Shown in pieces: positions 4,572-5,203 of a DNA stretch of 5,203 nucleotides (its first letter is position 1; the number at the start of each line of letters is the position of its first letter). Both the position numbers and the translations under genes were made by a program. The stretch spans positions 1 through 5,203 of the forward strand of contig JANMVT010000093.1 of the NCBI GenBank assembly GCA_031392945.1, read 5' to 3'. This DNA is from JANYCG01 sp031392945. GTDB lineage: Bacteria; Pseudomonadota; Gammaproteobacteria; Burkholderiales; Burkholderiaceae_C. The notes below the pieces were generated by a model. The model saw only the letters and a list, made by a program, of their open reading frames with translations, did no database searches and was not told where the DNA came from.

Positions 4572-5203
4572 TCACTTCGCCGTCGGCATTACAAACTCCG
4601 CCCCCTTGCCAATGCTCTCGGGCCAGCGCTGCATGATGGATTTCTGCTTGGTGTAGAACCGCACACCCTCTTCGCCGTAGGCGTGCATGTCGCCGAACAA
4701 CGAGCGCTTCCAGCCGCCAAAACCGTGCCAGGCCATGGGCACGGGGATAGGCACGTTGACGCCGACCATGCCGATCTGCACGCGGCGGCTGAACTCGCGC
4801 GCCACATTGCCGTCGCGGGTGAAGAGGCTGCAGCCATTGCCGAATTCGTGGTCGTTCACCATCTTGAGCGCCTCAGCAAAATCCTTCGCCCGCACGCAGG
4901 TCAGCACCGGGCCGAAGATTTCTTCCTTGTAGATGCGCATGTCGGTGCTCACGTGGTCAAACAGCGTGCCGCCCATCCAGAAGCCGCCTTCGCAGCCCGG
5001 CCCGGCGTCGCTGGCCTTGAAACTGCGTCCGTCCACCAGCAGTTTCGCGCCCTCGCCCACGCCAATGTCGATGTAACCCGTGATGCGTTTGTGCGCGATG
5101 CCCGTGACGATGGGGCCCATTTCAGCGGCCAGGTTGTTGCCGTTCAGAATCTTGAGCTGCCTGGCGCGTTCAATCAGCAGCGGCACGATCTTGTCGGCCA
5201 CGT
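4572..5203 (-). CDS. mmsA: Methylmalonate-semialdehyde dehydrogenase (CoA-acylating), C-terminal part
   Basis: Final 209 or so residues of an aldehyde dehydrogenase of the MmsA type (usual length about 500), which converts methylmalonate semialdehyde, NAD+ and CoA to propionyl-CoA in valine and related catabolism. Seen: the conserved ALDH cofactor motif KEEIFGPVL (visible residues 92-100), NDHEFGNGCSLFTRDG (117-131), and the MmsA-typical end VGVNVPIPVPMAWHGFGGWK with SLFGDMHAYGEEGVRFYTKQ (146-186). The open frame runs off the window at 5203, so the N-terminal NAD domain and the catalytic Cys are outside; the GTG at 5201 is internal, not the start. The stop is TGA at 4574-4572. It is cytoplasmic. 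Same strand as the GMC dehydrogenase 3.1 kb away; the accessory block separates them. Confidence 0.95.
   Translation of the reverse strand, partial: VADKIVPLLIERARQLKILNGNNLAAEMGPIVTGIAHKRITGYIDIGVGEGAKLLVDGRSFKASDAGPGCEGGFWMGGTLFDHVSTDMRIYKEEIFGPVLTCVRAKDFAEALKMVNDHEFGNGCSLFTRDGNVAREFSRRVQIGMVGVNVPIPVPMAWHGFGGWKRSLFGDMHAYGEEGVRFYTKQKSIMQRWPESIGKGAEFVMPTAK

Overview
The window looks like a chromosomal segment of a GC-rich betaproteobacterium, most likely of the Comamonadaceae (Polaromonas/Rhodoferax/Acidovorax-like). This is an inference from codon use and the flavour of the catabolic proteins; no rRNA or other taxonomic marker is present. Every gene I can support lies on the minus strand.

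Two catabolic genes, both cut by the window edges, frame the segment. At the right edge (4572-5203) is the C-terminal part of a methylmalonate-semialdehyde dehydrogenase (MmsA-type ALDH). At the left edge (1-1454) is most of a GMC-family FAD-dependent alcohol/choline dehydrogenase. They share a strand and may once have been adjacent.

Between them, about 3 kb is packed with small accessory genes. In transcription order from high to low coordinates these are: a secreted Rap1a/Tai-like immunity-type protein with four cysteines (4034-4405); a 328-bp non-coding stretch holding the start of a truncated gene; a 60-bp element with the architecture of an integron attC recombination site (3646-3705); a 199-residue helical protein of unknown function whose ATG lies three bases after that site (3043-3642); a cluster of palindromic REP-like repeats (2965-3025, with a third copy at 3779-3797); a HigB-HigA toxin-antitoxin pair with its own promoter and operator-like palindrome (2289-2886, control region 2892-2920); and a second toxin-antitoxin-like pair, DUF433 plus a DUF5615 PIN-like protein (1678-2209).

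The main hypothesis is that this 3 kb is a degraded, integrase-less gene-cassette array (a CALIN-like remnant) inserted between two housekeeping catabolic genes, later peppered and partly disrupted by REP-like palindromes. Supporting it are the attC-like site, the gene starting right after its right-hand core, a matching left-hand core right after that gene's stop, a truncated gene just upstream, and cargo typical of cassettes. Against a firm call: there is only one complete attC-like site, its outermost core bases deviate from consensus, and no integrase is in the window.
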